A stretch of 64,000 nt of DNA. Source: an uncultured Propionibacteriaceae bacterium (GTDB taxonomy: Bacteria > Actinomycetota > Actinomycetes > Propionibacteriales > Propionibacteriaceae). Each line of letters starts with the position of its first letter. Position 1 is the first letter of the stretch. The DNA is taken from positions 1 through 64,000 of the forward strand of contig CALBCJ010000002.1 of NCBI GenBank assembly GCA_937926975.1, written 5' to 3'. Positions 30,098-38,536 of the stretch are shown in pieces. The translations under genes were made by a program, and so were the position numbers. The notes under the pieces are model-generated. The model was given only the letters and a program-made list of their open reading frames with translations, was not told where the DNA came from and made no database searches.

Positions 30098-32896
30098 ATG
30101 GCACGACATCTCGCAAACCGGGTCGTGGGCCTCCCGGGGTTCCCGGCCTCCATCGACATCCGTACGAGCGCGATCGACCGGTACGCCCGCGCTCACGACG
30201 CCTCTCACTACCTTCTGGTGCCGCAGGCTGTCGCCACCCCTCACTGCACCGAGGACGTGGCCCGGCTGCTGGCCGCCAGCCGCCAGACCCGGACCCCGCT
30301 CACCTTCCGCTCCGGCGGCACCTCGCTGTCGGGCCAGTCGGTCTCGGACCAGCTCCTGGTCGACACCCGCCACCACTTCCGCCAGCTCTCGGTCGCTGAG
30401 GAGGGCCGGCTGCTGATCGCCGGGCCTGGGGTGACCGTCAACCGGGCCAACGCCGAGCTGGCCCGGTACGGCCGCAAGCTCGGCCCCGACCCGGCCAGCG
30501 AGGTCGCCTGCACCATCGGCGGCGTCGTCGCTAACAACTCGTCGGGCATGACCTGCGGCACCCACGCCAACACGTACGCGACCCTCGACTCGCTGCTCAT
30601 GGTGCTGCCCAGCGGCACCGTCCTCGACACCGCCCGCCCCGACGCCGACGCCGAGCTGCGGGCCCGCGAGCCCCAGCTTCACCAGGGACTGCTGGAGCTG
30701 CGCCGCCGGGTCCTCGACTCCCCCGCCGCTGTCGCGACGATCCGGGAGCGGTTCGCGATGAAGAACACCATCGGGTACGGGATCAACGCGTTCGTCGACC
30801 ACGAGACGCCGGCCCGGGTCCTGGAGCACCTGCTGATCGGCAGCGAGGGCACGCTCGGCTTCGTGGCCGAGGCCCGGTTCCGGACCGTACCGGTGATGAA
30901 GCACGTCGCGACCGCGCTGCTGGTCTTCGACTCCCTGGCCGCTGCGACCGCCGCCCTGCCGGCCCTGGTCAGCGACGGTCTGGACGTGATCGAGCTGATG
31001 GACACCGCCTCGCTGCGGGTCGCTCAGACCCTGGCCGGGACCCCGGCCGCGATCGCGGCGCTGAAGGTGGAGGCCCAGACGGCGCTGCTGGTCGAGCACC
31101 ACGCCGAGACCGCCCTGGAGCTGGAGCACCGGGTCGCGAGCCTGACCCGGCTGGCCCGGACCCTGCCGCTGAGCGTCCCGTTCGAGATCACCTCGCAGGC
31201 CTCGGAGCGGGCCAAGCTGTGGAAGGTCCGCAAGGGCCTGTACACGTCGGTGGCGGGCTCGCGGCCGTCGGGCACGACCGCCCTGCTGGAGGACATCGTG
31301 GTCCCGGTGGAGCACCTGCTGCCGACCTGTGAGCGGCTGACCGGTCTGTTCGACCAGCACGGCTACGACTCCTCGGTGATCTTCGGGCACGCCAAGGACG
31401 GCAACATCCACTTCCTGGTCAACGAGCGGTTCACCGACCCGCAGGGGGTGGCCCGGCTGGAGGCGTTCACCCAGGACATGGCCGAGCTGGTCCTCGACCA
31501 GGGCGGCAACCTCAAGGCCGAGCACGGCACCGGCCGGATCATGGCCCCGTACGTGGAGCGCCAGTACGGCACCGAGCTGTACCAGCTGATGCGGGACCTG
31601 AAGACCCTGGTGGACCCGGACTGGCTGCTCAACCCGGGGGTGGTGCTGCCGGCTCCGGGGGCGGCGGAGGACCTGAAGGTGCCGGTGGCGGTGGAGCAGG
31701 AGGTCGACCGCTGCGTCGAGTGCGGCTACTGCGAGCCGTCCTGCCCGTCGAAGGACCTCACCTTGACCCCGCGGCAGCGGATCGCGGTCCGCCGCGACAT
31801 CGCCGCCGCCCGGGCCGCTGGCGAGACCGCCCTGGTCGCCGAGCTGGAGCGTGACTACGCGTACGCCGGGGTCGACACCTGCGCGGTCGACGGGCTGTGC
31901 GGGCTCGCCTGCCCGATGTCGATCAACACCGCTGACCTGGTCCGGCGGCTGCGGGCCGAGGACGCGAACGTGGTCGAGCGCACGCTCTGGGAGCAGGCCG
32001 CCGCGTCCTGGGGCACGATCACCCGGGCCGGCTCGGTGGCGCTGACGGTGGCTGACAAGGTCCCGGCCTCGCTCGTACGGGGCGTCACCGACGTGGGTCG
32101 GGCGGTGCTCGGCACCGACACCGTGCCCCGCTACCACGCCGGCCTGCCCGGAGGCGGAAAGCGTCGCCGGCCAGGGGTGGTCGGCACCGGCCCGGTGCTG
32201 GGGGTCTTCTTCCCGGCCTGCATCGACGTCATGTTCGGCCCGGAGGAGGGCTCGGCCGGCACCTTCCAGGCGCTGGCGGCGCTGTGCGAGCGGGCCGGTG
32301 TCGCCCTGTACGTGCCGGGCGCTATCGAGGGGCTGTGCTGCGGCACCCCGTGGAAGTCGAAGGGCTACCGCGACGGGTACGAGGTGATGTCGCAGCGGGT
32401 GATGGACACGGTCTGGCACCACAGCGAGCAGGGCCGGGTGCCGGTGGTCTGCGACGCCTCGTCCTGCACCGAGGGGCTGCAGGTGATGGCGGCCCGCAGG
32501 CACCCCGAGATCCGGTTCGTGGACGCGCCGACCTTCGTGCGTGAGCACCTGCTGGACAAGCTGAGGGTCACGCACCGGATCGGCTCGGTGGTGATCCACC
32601 CGACCTGCTCCACCACCCACCTCGGCTCGACCGATGACGTGGTGGCGCTGTGCCGGGCGGTCGCCGACGAGGTGCACGTGCCGCGGGACTGGGGCTGCTG
32701 CGCCTTCGCCGGGGACCGCGGCATGCTGCACCCCGAGCTGACCGCCAGCGCCACGGCACGGGAGACGGCCGAGGTGACGTCGCGCCGCTTCGACGCGTAC
32801 ATCTCGTCGAACCGGACCTGCGAGATCGGTCTCAGCCGGGCCACCGGCAAGGCCTACCGCAACGTGCTGGAGCTGCTGGAGGCGGCGACCCGGTAG
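30098..32896 (+). CDS. FAD- and Fe-S-dependent D-lactate dehydrogenase
   Basis: A 932-residue membrane-associated oxidoreductase that oxidises D-lactate to pyruvate and passes electrons to the quinone pool. The N-terminal half is a PCMH-type FAD domain (TFRSGGTSLSGQ, GPGVTVN, GGVVANNSSGMTCG, GSEGTLGF) followed by the FAD-oxidase C domain (IFGHAKDGNIHF, EHGTGR). The C-terminal half has two ferredoxin motifs (CVECGYCEPSCP, CAVDGLCGLACP) and CCG modules (CCGTPWKSKG, CCAFAGDRGM). It is read away from the DoxX gene. A related 2-hydroxyacid is possible as substrate. Confidence 0.92.
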   Translation: MARHLANRVVGLPGFPASIDIRTSAIDRYARAHDASHYLLVPQAVATPHCTEDVARLLAASRQTRTPLTFRSGGTSLSGQSVSDQLLVDTRHHFRQLSVAEEGRLLIAGPGVTVNRANAELARYGRKLGPDPASEVACTIGGVVANNSSGMTCGTHANTYATLDSLLMVLPSGTVLDTARPDADAELRAREPQLHQGLLELRRRVLDSPAAVATIRERFAMKNTIGYGINAFVDHETPARVLEHLLIGSEGTLGFVAEARFRTVPVMKHVATALLVFDSLAAATAALPALVSDGLDVIELMDTASLRVAQTLAGTPAAIAALKVEAQTALLVEHHAETALELEHRVASLTRLARTLPLSVPFEITSQASERAKLWKVRKGLYTSVAGSRPSGTTALLEDIVVPVEHLLPTCERLTGLFDQHGYDSSVIFGHAKDGNIHFLVNERFTDPQGVARLEAFTQDMAELVLDQGGNLKAEHGTGRIMAPYVERQYGTELYQLMRDLKTLVDPDWLLNPGVVLPAPGAAEDLKVPVAVEQEVDRCVECGYCEPSCPSKDLTLTPRQRIAVRRDIAAARAAGETALVAELERDYAYAGVDTCAVDGLCGLACPMSINTADLVRRLRAEDANVVERTLWEQAAASWGTITRAGSVALTVADKVPASLVRGVTDVGRAVLGTDTVPRYHAGLPGGGKRRRPGVVGTGPVLGVFFPACIDVMFGPEEGSAGTFQALAALCERAGVALYVPGAIEGLCCGTPWKSKGYRDGYEVMSQRVMDTVWHHSEQGRVPVVCDASSCTEGLQVMAARRHPEIRFVDAPTFVREHLLDKLRVTHRIGSVVIHPTCSTTHLGSTDDVVALCRAVADEVHVPRDWGCCAFAGDRGMLHPELTASATARETAEVTSRRFDAYISSNRTCEIGLSRATGKAYRNVLELLEAATR

Positions 32897-32900
32897 GGGC

Positions 32901-34040
32901 CTAGACCTTCTCGGCGAGCTGCACCATCAGGGCCTCCATCGCCAGCAGCGGCGCCACGTTGGTCTCGAGCGCGGTCCGGGTGGAGAGGACCGCGTCCAGC
33001 CGGTGCATGGTCTGCTCCGGGGTGGTCCGCCGGGCGATCCCGGTGATCGCCGAGCGGTACTCGCTGTTGATCAGGTCGGTGCCGGTGCCGAGCTGGACGG
33101 TGAGCACGTCGCGGTAGTACGCGGTGAGCTCGGTCAGCACCCGGTCGAGGGCGTCTCGCTGGAGCCGTTTCGCCCGGGCCTTCTGCTGCTCCTCCAGCTC
33201 TTTCAGCGCAGCCTGGGCGCTGCGGGGCCGGGCTCCCCTGGCCCCGACGCCCAGGGCCTCGCTGAGCTCGGCCCGCTCGGCCGCGTCGCGCTGCGCGGTC
33301 TGGGCCTGGGCCTCCTCGGCGGTGGCCTCGACCAGGTTCGCGGCCGCCCGCAGGCAGGCTCCCAGCCCGACCAGGTCGGGCGGCAGGACGAGCACCTCGT
33401 GGCGCCGGTTGCGGGCCCCTTCGTCGCGGGCCAGGGCCCGGGCCCGGCCGATGTGGCCCTGCGCCACCCGGGCAGCGAACGCGGCCAGCTGCGGCTCGAC
33501 CCCGTCGCGGCGCTCCAGCAGGGCGGCGATCGCGGCCGGGGTGGGGGTGGCCAGGGCGACCTTGCGGCAGCGGGACCTGATCGTCACCACGACGTCGTCG
33601 GCGGTCGGCGCGCACAGCACCCAGACGGTCTTGGGGGCCGGCTCCTCGACCGCCTTGAGCAGCGCGTCGCCGCCGCGCTCGGTGATCCGGTCGGCGTCCT
33701 CGACGACGATCACCTGCCACCTGCCCAGGGTCGGGCTCATGGCCGACGTCCGGACCAGGCTGCGGACCTCGTCGACGCCGATGCTGAGCTGCTCGGTACG
33801 GACCAGAGTCACGTCCGGATGCGCCCCTGACAACGCCGTACGGCAGGCGGTGCAGTCTCCGCAGCCGCCGGTGGGGCACTGCAGCGCGGCTGCGAACGCC
33901 CGGGCCGCGTTGGAGCGCCCCGACCCCGGTGGGCCGGTCAGCAGCCAGGCATGACTCATCGCGTGCGTGTCGCCGGCCACCGCCCGCGACAAGGTGGCCA
34001 CCGCCGCTTCCTGGCCCACCAGCTCGTCCCACACCGTCAT
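32901..34040 (-). CDS. holB: DNA polymerase III delta' subunit
   Basis: A 379-residue clamp-loader subunit that helps open the sliding clamp at the replication fork. Residues 1-230 are an AAA+ module: SHAWLLTGPPGSGRS (a P-loop), the zinc module CPTGGCGDCTAC and VIVVEDADRITERGGDALLKAVEEP with the SRC arginine finger in TIRSRCRKV. The C-terminal part has the actinobacterial Gln- and Ala-rich insert before the collar domain. Only four bases separate its stop from that of the convergent D-lactate dehydrogenase gene, and no terminator is visible there. Confidence 0.92.
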   Translation of the reverse strand: MTVWDELVGQEAAVATLSRAVAGDTHAMSHAWLLTGPPGSGRSNAARAFAAALQCPTGGCGDCTACRTALSGAHPDVTLVRTEQLSIGVDEVRSLVRTSAMSPTLGRWQVIVVEDADRITERGGDALLKAVEEPAPKTVWVLCAPTADDVVVTIRSRCRKVALATPTPAAIAALLERRDGVEPQLAAFAARVAQGHIGRARALARDEGARNRRHEVLVLPPDLVGLGACLRAAANLVEATAEEAQAQTAQRDAAERAELSEALGVGARGARPRSAQAALKELEEQQKARAKRLQRDALDRVLTELTAYYRDVLTVQLGTGTDLINSEYRSAITGIARRTTPEQTMHRLDAVLSTRTALETNVAPLLAMEALMVQLAEKV

Positions 34041-34474
34041 GGCCCCAAGCCTGCCGCACCCCCCTGACAGCGCGAAACCGCCCAGGCGCCGGCCCGGTCC
34101 GGCAGGTCGCTGGGTCAGCGGGGCGCCACCCCGCTGCTGTGGAACGCCTCAGACCCTCAGCCCATGAGCTGGGCACGGGCAGGTACGGGTACGGGTGGCC
34201 GGGGCACGGAAGGGATGCACCCGGCCCCAGCTCACCCGAGCCGAGTTCGACATGACAAGGCTGGTCGTGGACTGTGTCTGACCTGGTCACCGCGTTTTCG
34301 CTGGCCGAGCTATGACCTCCGCTCCCTTCTCCGCCTTTCACAGACAGATCTGGACCAGTCGGAGCACCGGCGCTCATGGGCACGAACCCGCTCAAAAGCC
34401 CGCTGACAAGCACAGTCGCAACTCATCGCAGGAACCCCTTCCCATCTGCGCTGCCATCAGCTAGCCTCATGCCC
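34041..34474. other. Intergenic stretch before the WXG/YbaB patch
   Basis: About 430 bases with no credible gene. Frames here are short and Arg/Pro-rich in both directions. Base composition falls from about 72% GC near holB to below 60% close to 34475, marking the entry into the lower-GC patch. I see no RNA gene, repeat or clear terminator. Confidence 0.6.
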
Positions 34475-35047
34475 ATGACGGAATTGTCCGACCCTACCCA
34501 GCAGGTCACCCTCCGATGGCTCGACGGGGATCTAGATGCCGTCACCATCCGCAACAACTGGCGGTCCCACATGTCACCAGAAGAACTGGGGACAACCATC
34601 GTCTCACTGCTGCTCGAGCATCAGGCTGATCAGCCTGAAACGGAGTCAGCAACAGCGTGGACCATCAGCCCGACCCCTGAGCCTCGCGACCCGGCCCATA
34701 CCCTGGCCCTGCTCGAAGCCCTAGACACGATCAACCGGCGCCTTGATGCGGTCGCCCAGGACCTCGCAGACCGCGTCGCCTCAGAGGAGGTCCCTCGACC
34801 GACGGAGCAGGAGTTCGCCGGTGGTCGCATTTTCCTGAGTCGCGCCGGGCAGACTCTCGTGAACCTGCGCTTCGACCCGGACTGGATCAAGAAGGTCACT
34901 GCAGCCGAACTGTCCCAGCGGGTTCTCGAAGCCCTCCAGGAAGTGCCCGCCACTGAAGAAACTCAGCCGGCAGCACCAAGCGAGCTGAGCAGCATCGAGC
35001 AGGACCTTGATGGCATCCTTGCCGAGATCGGCATCTACACCAAGTGA
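34475..35047 (+). CDS. YbaB/EbfC-like protein of a WXG-type cluster
   Basis: A 190-residue protein with two similar units: VTIRNNWRSHMSPEELGTTI...LLEH near the start, and VNLRFDPDWIKKVTAAELSQ...ALQEV later. The pattern of a strand, W or DPDW, and a helix with EL is typical of the YbaB-like proteins encoded beside WXG100 genes in Actinobacteria. Their role is uncertain; some bind DNA or act as chaperones. ATG 34475 or ATG 34469 is possible, without a strong ribosome site. GC is lower than the genome, as for the next two genes. Confidence 0.62.
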   Translation: MTELSDPTQQVTLRWLDGDLDAVTIRNNWRSHMSPEELGTTIVSLLLEHQADQPETESATAWTISPTPEPRDPAHTLALLEALDTINRRLDAVAQDLADRVASEEVPRPTEQEFAGGRIFLSRAGQTLVNLRFDPDWIKKVTAAELSQRVLEALQEVPATEETQPAAPSELSSIEQDLDGILAEIGIYTK

Positions 35048-35059
35048 GCGGAGCAGAAA

Positions 35060-35386
35060 ATGGCTGACCTAAAATACTGAATTCAGTACTTCAAGGCGCA
35101 CAATGATCACTGGGACTCGGTCTCCCAGTCCCTTGGCCAGGTCCTAGCGCTGGCGCGGGAGGCGCCAGCCGCGGACGGGGCCCTGTGGACCACCCTGGTC
35201 CCAGGGTTCAAGAGCACGCACGACAAGATCTGCGGCCTGATCATCGACAACCTTCTAGCGAAGAGCGTCCCCGCCACCCGGCGCATCGGAGACAAGCTGG
35301 AGTCGACCGCTCGGTGGTACGCCACCACCGAGGCCGCGAACGAAGAAGAGGCCCAGAAGATCCTGACGGAGGTTGGGTACGAATGA
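35060..35386 (+). pseudogene. WXG100-like protein gene with an in-frame TGA at codon 7
   Basis: ATG 35060, preceded by GCGGAG, opens MADLKY and is followed directly by TGA (35078-35080). The same frame then continues for 101 codons (IQYFKAHNDHWDSVSQSLG...) to TGA 35384, which overlaps the next start. The product would be a helical protein of about 108 residues with the size and W-rich start of WXG100 secretion substrates. No ATG or GTG lies soon after the TGA, so a simple downstream start is unlikely. A single change (for example TGG) would restore the gene. It is either a recent nonsense mutation, a sequence error, or a recoding event. Confidence 0.6.
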
Positions 35387-36207
35387 CTGTCGAATCAGCC
35401 GAGAAGGCTCGCGATGACCTGAGGGCTCACATCGAGAACTTTCAGCCAGATCGAGAAGACAACGTCAAGACGATGGCCGACCACGCCATCAAGACGGTCA
35501 ACGACACGTCCTGGTGGAATATTCCTCAGCACATCTCCAACTGGTGGAACGACGTTCTCAAGCAAATTGAGGAACTGCTCAACGTCTTCAAGCAGCAGGC
35601 CGCAAAGGCTGCGGCCTGGCTACGAGACAACATCGCCCCCTGGCTCGCCGGTCCGGTGGTGCTCGCACAGTCCTGGGTCAGGTGGCAGGAGGTAGCTCAG
35701 CAGGCGAGCATAGCCGAGGGAGGTATTAGCCTCGACCAGGTCAAGGGAGCCATCGACTGGTCCGGCCCTGCAGCAAGAGCCTACGAAAGCACGGTGGAGA
35801 ACCAGAAGAAGGCAGCAGGTCTCACCGTAACGATGATCCAGAAGTGGCAAACCTTCCTCAACGACCATCTGAACAACATTCTCGTCCACCTACTCCATAT
35901 CATCGCCGAACTGATCAAACTAAAAGAGGAAATCATCGTACTCGTCGCCCAGTTCATCGCCGTATTCGATCCGACAAACTGGAAGGAGATAATAAAGTCC
36001 GCGGGTAAGGCTCTGGCCCAGGCTGCCGCTGCTCAAGACAAGGCCTTGAAGGGACTGATCGAGTACATCCAGAAGGACATCAACAATATGGCTGCCATTC
36101 AGCAGGAAAGTCTCGACGTCTACCGGCTACCCGGTGGTGCCGCCGGATGGCCAGAACCCCTGGCTAATATCGACGCCAATGTCCCTGGAGGATGGTCAGC
36201 CAAGTAG
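35383..36207 (+). CDS. WXG-like helical protein of the secretion patch
   Basis: A 274-residue, mostly alpha-helical protein, coupled by ATGA to the gene before it. Residues 130-150 carry IDWSGPAARAYESTVENQKK, a W-x-G-x-A-x-x-Y element like those of WXG/ESX-associated proteins. The hydrophobic segments near 43-75 and 160-200 are amphipathic more than membrane-like. The C-terminus VPGGWSAK is duplicated as a remnant at 37350-37390. Likely partner or substrate of an ESX-type route that is not encoded in this window. GC is clearly below neighbouring genes, suggesting transfer. Confidence 0.55.
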   Translation: MTVESAEKARDDLRAHIENFQPDREDNVKTMADHAIKTVNDTSWWNIPQHISNWWNDVLKQIEELLNVFKQQAAKAAAWLRDNIAPWLAGPVVLAQSWVRWQEVAQQASIAEGGISLDQVKGAIDWSGPAARAYESTVENQKKAAGLTVTMIQKWQTFLNDHLNNILVHLLHIIAELIKLKEEIIVLVAQFIAVFDPTNWKEIIKSAGKALAQAAAAQDKALKGLIEYIQKDINNMAAIQQESLDVYRLPGGAAGWPEPLANIDANVPGGWSAK

Positions 36208-36447
36208 TTCGGTGCTATGGCCCGCCATGGCCGTCTGCGGAGATAGCGGAAAGACAAGGGGACAAGACATGACTGGGTTGCAGTCCACCGGCCAGCCTCA
36301 GCCGGGCCCCGCGCCGCCTGGACCCCGTACGAGCGGGCAGCGGCCAGCACGCAAGGTCTGGTGGCTGCTCGGAGCCGGAGTGGTGGTGCTGGCCCTACTG
36401 GTCACCGGTGGGGTGGTCCTCGTCCGCGGAGGGCTGGGGACGTCAGA
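36184..36447 (+). repeat. Tandem-duplicated block, copy 1 (partner 37355-37631)
   Basis: The 3' end of the WXG-like gene, the intergenic leader, and the first 60 or so codons of the following gene recur at 37355-37631. The part from about 36327 to 36447 is nearly identical to 37512-37631, while the rest of the two genes has diverged to roughly half. The second copy keeps a readable ghost of the WXG gene end (GGW-AK-stop). This shows a tandem duplication, with the 5' coding part kept similar by recent exchange or strong constraint. Confidence 0.85.
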
Positions 36448-37318
36448 AGAGAAGCGCGCTACCGAGGCCGCGCAGAGGTTCATGACCGCCTATGCAGCCG
36501 GCGATGCCGACACTGTCCGAGGCCTGTTCCTGCCAGAGGTCGCCGCTCTCCATGACCTGAGCGTGATGACCAATGAGGTCCTGGCCGTCTCGCTCCAGCG
36601 AGCACCCATCACCCAGGTGAAGCTGGGAAAGCCTCGTAAGGACGTCGCGAGCACGTACGTGGTCCCGGCCTCGTTCACCATGGGCCCGCTGCAGACCAGC
36701 ATGGATCTCCCCGTCACGGTCTACAGTCGCCGGCCAGCAACCGTAGACCCGCACCTGCCAGCCCTCCAACTGCACTGGCTGCCAGGAGCAGAGGCCAAGG
36801 TCAACGGGGTGACGGCCGCGACAAACTCGCCGAAGGTTCTGCCCGGCAGCTACCAGATCACGATGACGAACCCGCACCTCGCGGTCGAGAACGGCGAACG
36901 CACCGTGACGATGACCGAGCAGGCACCAGCGGAGCGCCCGACGCTCACCTTCAGCGACCAGGGAGTGGAAGCGTACCGGACCACCGTGCAGCAGTCGCTG
37001 AAGGCCTGCCTGGCAGAGAAGACCATCGCGTCTAGCTGCGGCCTCGCGGTCCAGCCGGGGTCCGGAGCTCAACCTGTGGAAGGCACCGTCACCCGCACCA
37101 TGCCAGCCGAGAACCTCGACCGGATCGGCTCGTCTCTCAAGGTCAGAACGCGTGGGGCCACTCCGCAGATCGCCATCAGCGACGAGCCGCTGGGGACGGT
37201 CACCCTGGAGTACCGGTGTGTCCGTCAGGGCCAGGAGGAGACATGCAGCTCCGGAAAGGTCCTGCCCTTGCCCAAGATCGATATGAGTAAGCCTCAGCTA
37301 GTGGTGGAGTGGTTGTGA
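36269..37318 (+). CDS. Single-pass membrane protein, paralogue 1
   Basis: A 349-residue protein with a short basic Pro-rich cytoplasmic tail, a transmembrane helix (WWLLGAGVVVLALLVTGGVV near residues 31-52) and an outside domain of about 295 residues. The region after the helix, EKRATEAAQRFMTAYAAGDA, resembles NTF2/DUF4878-like lipoprotein domains. The remainder has strands and a conserved Cys pair (KACLAEKTIASSCG). Function is unknown. ATG 36269 follows AAGGGGA. It has a close tandem paralogue downstream and lies in the WXG-type patch, so it may be a surface partner of that system. Confidence 0.7.
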   Translation: MTGLQSTGQPQPGPAPPGPRTSGQRPARKVWWLLGAGVVVLALLVTGGVVLVRGGLGTSEEKRATEAAQRFMTAYAAGDADTVRGLFLPEVAALHDLSVMTNEVLAVSLQRAPITQVKLGKPRKDVASTYVVPASFTMGPLQTSMDLPVTVYSRRPATVDPHLPALQLHWLPGAEAKVNGVTAATNSPKVLPGSYQITMTNPHLAVENGERTVTMTEQAPAERPTLTFSDQGVEAYRTTVQQSLKACLAEKTIASSCGLAVQPGSGAQPVEGTVTRTMPAENLDRIGSSLKVRTRGATPQIAISDEPLGTVTLEYRCVRQGQEETCSSGKVLPLPKIDMSKPQLVVEWL

Positions 37319-37449
37319 TCTTCCGCCCGAGGAGCCGAGTGCCAGTATCCATACCACTGTCCTTGGAGGGTGGTTAGCCAAGTAGTCGGCGCTATGGGAC
37401 CACCGCCACGGCCATCTGCGGAAATAACGGAGAGACAAGGGGACAATAC

Positions 37450-38493
37450 ATGGCTGGATCGCAGTCCACCAGCCAGGCTCGGCCGGTCCCTATGCCGCCT
37501 GGGCAACCCCGTACGAGCGGGCAGCGGCCAGCACGCAAGGTCTGGTGGCTGCTCGGAGCCGGAGTGGTGGTGCTGGCCCTACTGGTCACCGGTGGGGTGG
37601 TCCTCGTCCGCGGAGGGCTGGGGACGTCAAAAGAGAAGCGCGCTACCGAGGCCGCGCAGAGGTTCATGACCGCGTACGCGGCAGGGGATGCCAGCACTCT
37701 GCAGGGCTTCTTCAGCGACGCGGTGAAAGCCATGCGCGATCTGAGTCTCATCACTGACAAGGTGCTGACCACATCCACCAAGCAGGCACCCATCGGCCAG
37801 GTCGAGATCAGGAAGCCCCGTGAGGGGAACCTGGATAACTACACCGTCCCGGTCGCCTTCACCCTGGGCTCGCGGACGGTCAGCATGGAGCTGGGGGTCA
37901 CCACGTACACCAGTCGCCCACCGACAGTAAACCCGGGCCTGGTGATGCTCGACCTGCACGGGGTGAAAGCCATGGGCGCCCAGGTCAACGGGGCAGCCCC
38001 TGCGACAGACATGCCCTCGGTCCTGCCCGGCAGCTACCACATCACGCTGCCGAGCCCGTACCTCGAGGTGCAGCACGATGAGCTCGTACTGCCGGGAGGC
38101 CGTGGGCCGGCCCGCGCCACACTGGCGCTGAGCTCGGAGGGAAAGCAGGCGTACCGGAACGCCGTACTGCGATCCCTCAGAGGCTGCCTGGAGGAGAAGA
38201 CCATCGCCTCTGGCTGCGGCCTGAAGCCCGAAGCCTCCTTGGGTCATCAGCCCGTCGAAGGCACCATCACCCGGACCATGCCACCCGAGGACCTGGCCCG
38301 CATTCAGTCCATCAAAGTCACTGATGCTGTGGGCAGGCCCGGAACCGTCACGAATGGCGCCCCGCTGGGCACGGTCACCATGGAGTTCCAGTGTGCCGGC
38401 CAGAGCTCAGAGAAGACGTGCACGTCGCAACGACAGCTCCGTGAGGCCAAGATCGACATGACGAGGCCTCAGCTGGTGGTGGAGTGGTCCTGA
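37450..38493 (+). CDS. Single-pass membrane protein, paralogue 2
   Basis: A 347-residue paralogue of the gene 130 bases upstream. The N-terminal tail, transmembrane helix and first outside helix (ATEAAQRFMTAYAAGDA) are nearly identical, and the outer domain is about half identical, keeping the Cys pair (RGCLEEKTIASGCG) and the ends PQLVVEW. ATG 37450 follows AAGGGGACA, a copy of the first gene's ribosome site. Divergence of the outer domain beside a conserved anchor suggests that the exposed part evolves faster. Confidence 0.72.
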   Translation: MAGSQSTSQARPVPMPPGQPRTSGQRPARKVWWLLGAGVVVLALLVTGGVVLVRGGLGTSKEKRATEAAQRFMTAYAAGDASTLQGFFSDAVKAMRDLSLITDKVLTTSTKQAPIGQVEIRKPREGNLDNYTVPVAFTLGSRTVSMELGVTTYTSRPPTVNPGLVMLDLHGVKAMGAQVNGAAPATDMPSVLPGSYHITLPSPYLEVQHDELVLPGGRGPARATLALSSEGKQAYRNAVLRSLRGCLEEKTIASGCGLKPEASLGHQPVEGTITRTMPPEDLARIQSIKVTDAVGRPGTVTNGAPLGTVTMEFQCAGQSSEKTCTSQRQLREAKIDMTRPQLVVEWS

Positions 38494-38501
38494 GCGTACG
38501 A

Positions 38502-38529
38502 AGCCCGCGACCACCCTGGGCCGCGGGCT
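38502..38529. terminator. Hairpin between convergent genes
   Basis: AGCCCGCG (38502-38509) and CGCGGGCT (38522-38529) form an 8-bp perfect stem with a 12-base loop in the 43-base gap between the membrane paralogue and the convergent GntP gene. There is no T-tract. Confidence 0.6.
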
Positions 38530-38536
38530 CGTCGCC

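Noticed and set aside
35078..35080. TGA as selenocysteine in the WXG-like gene
   Set aside because: No SECIS-like hairpin or selenoprotein family match is visible, and neither sec genes nor a relevant Cys homologue are in the window.
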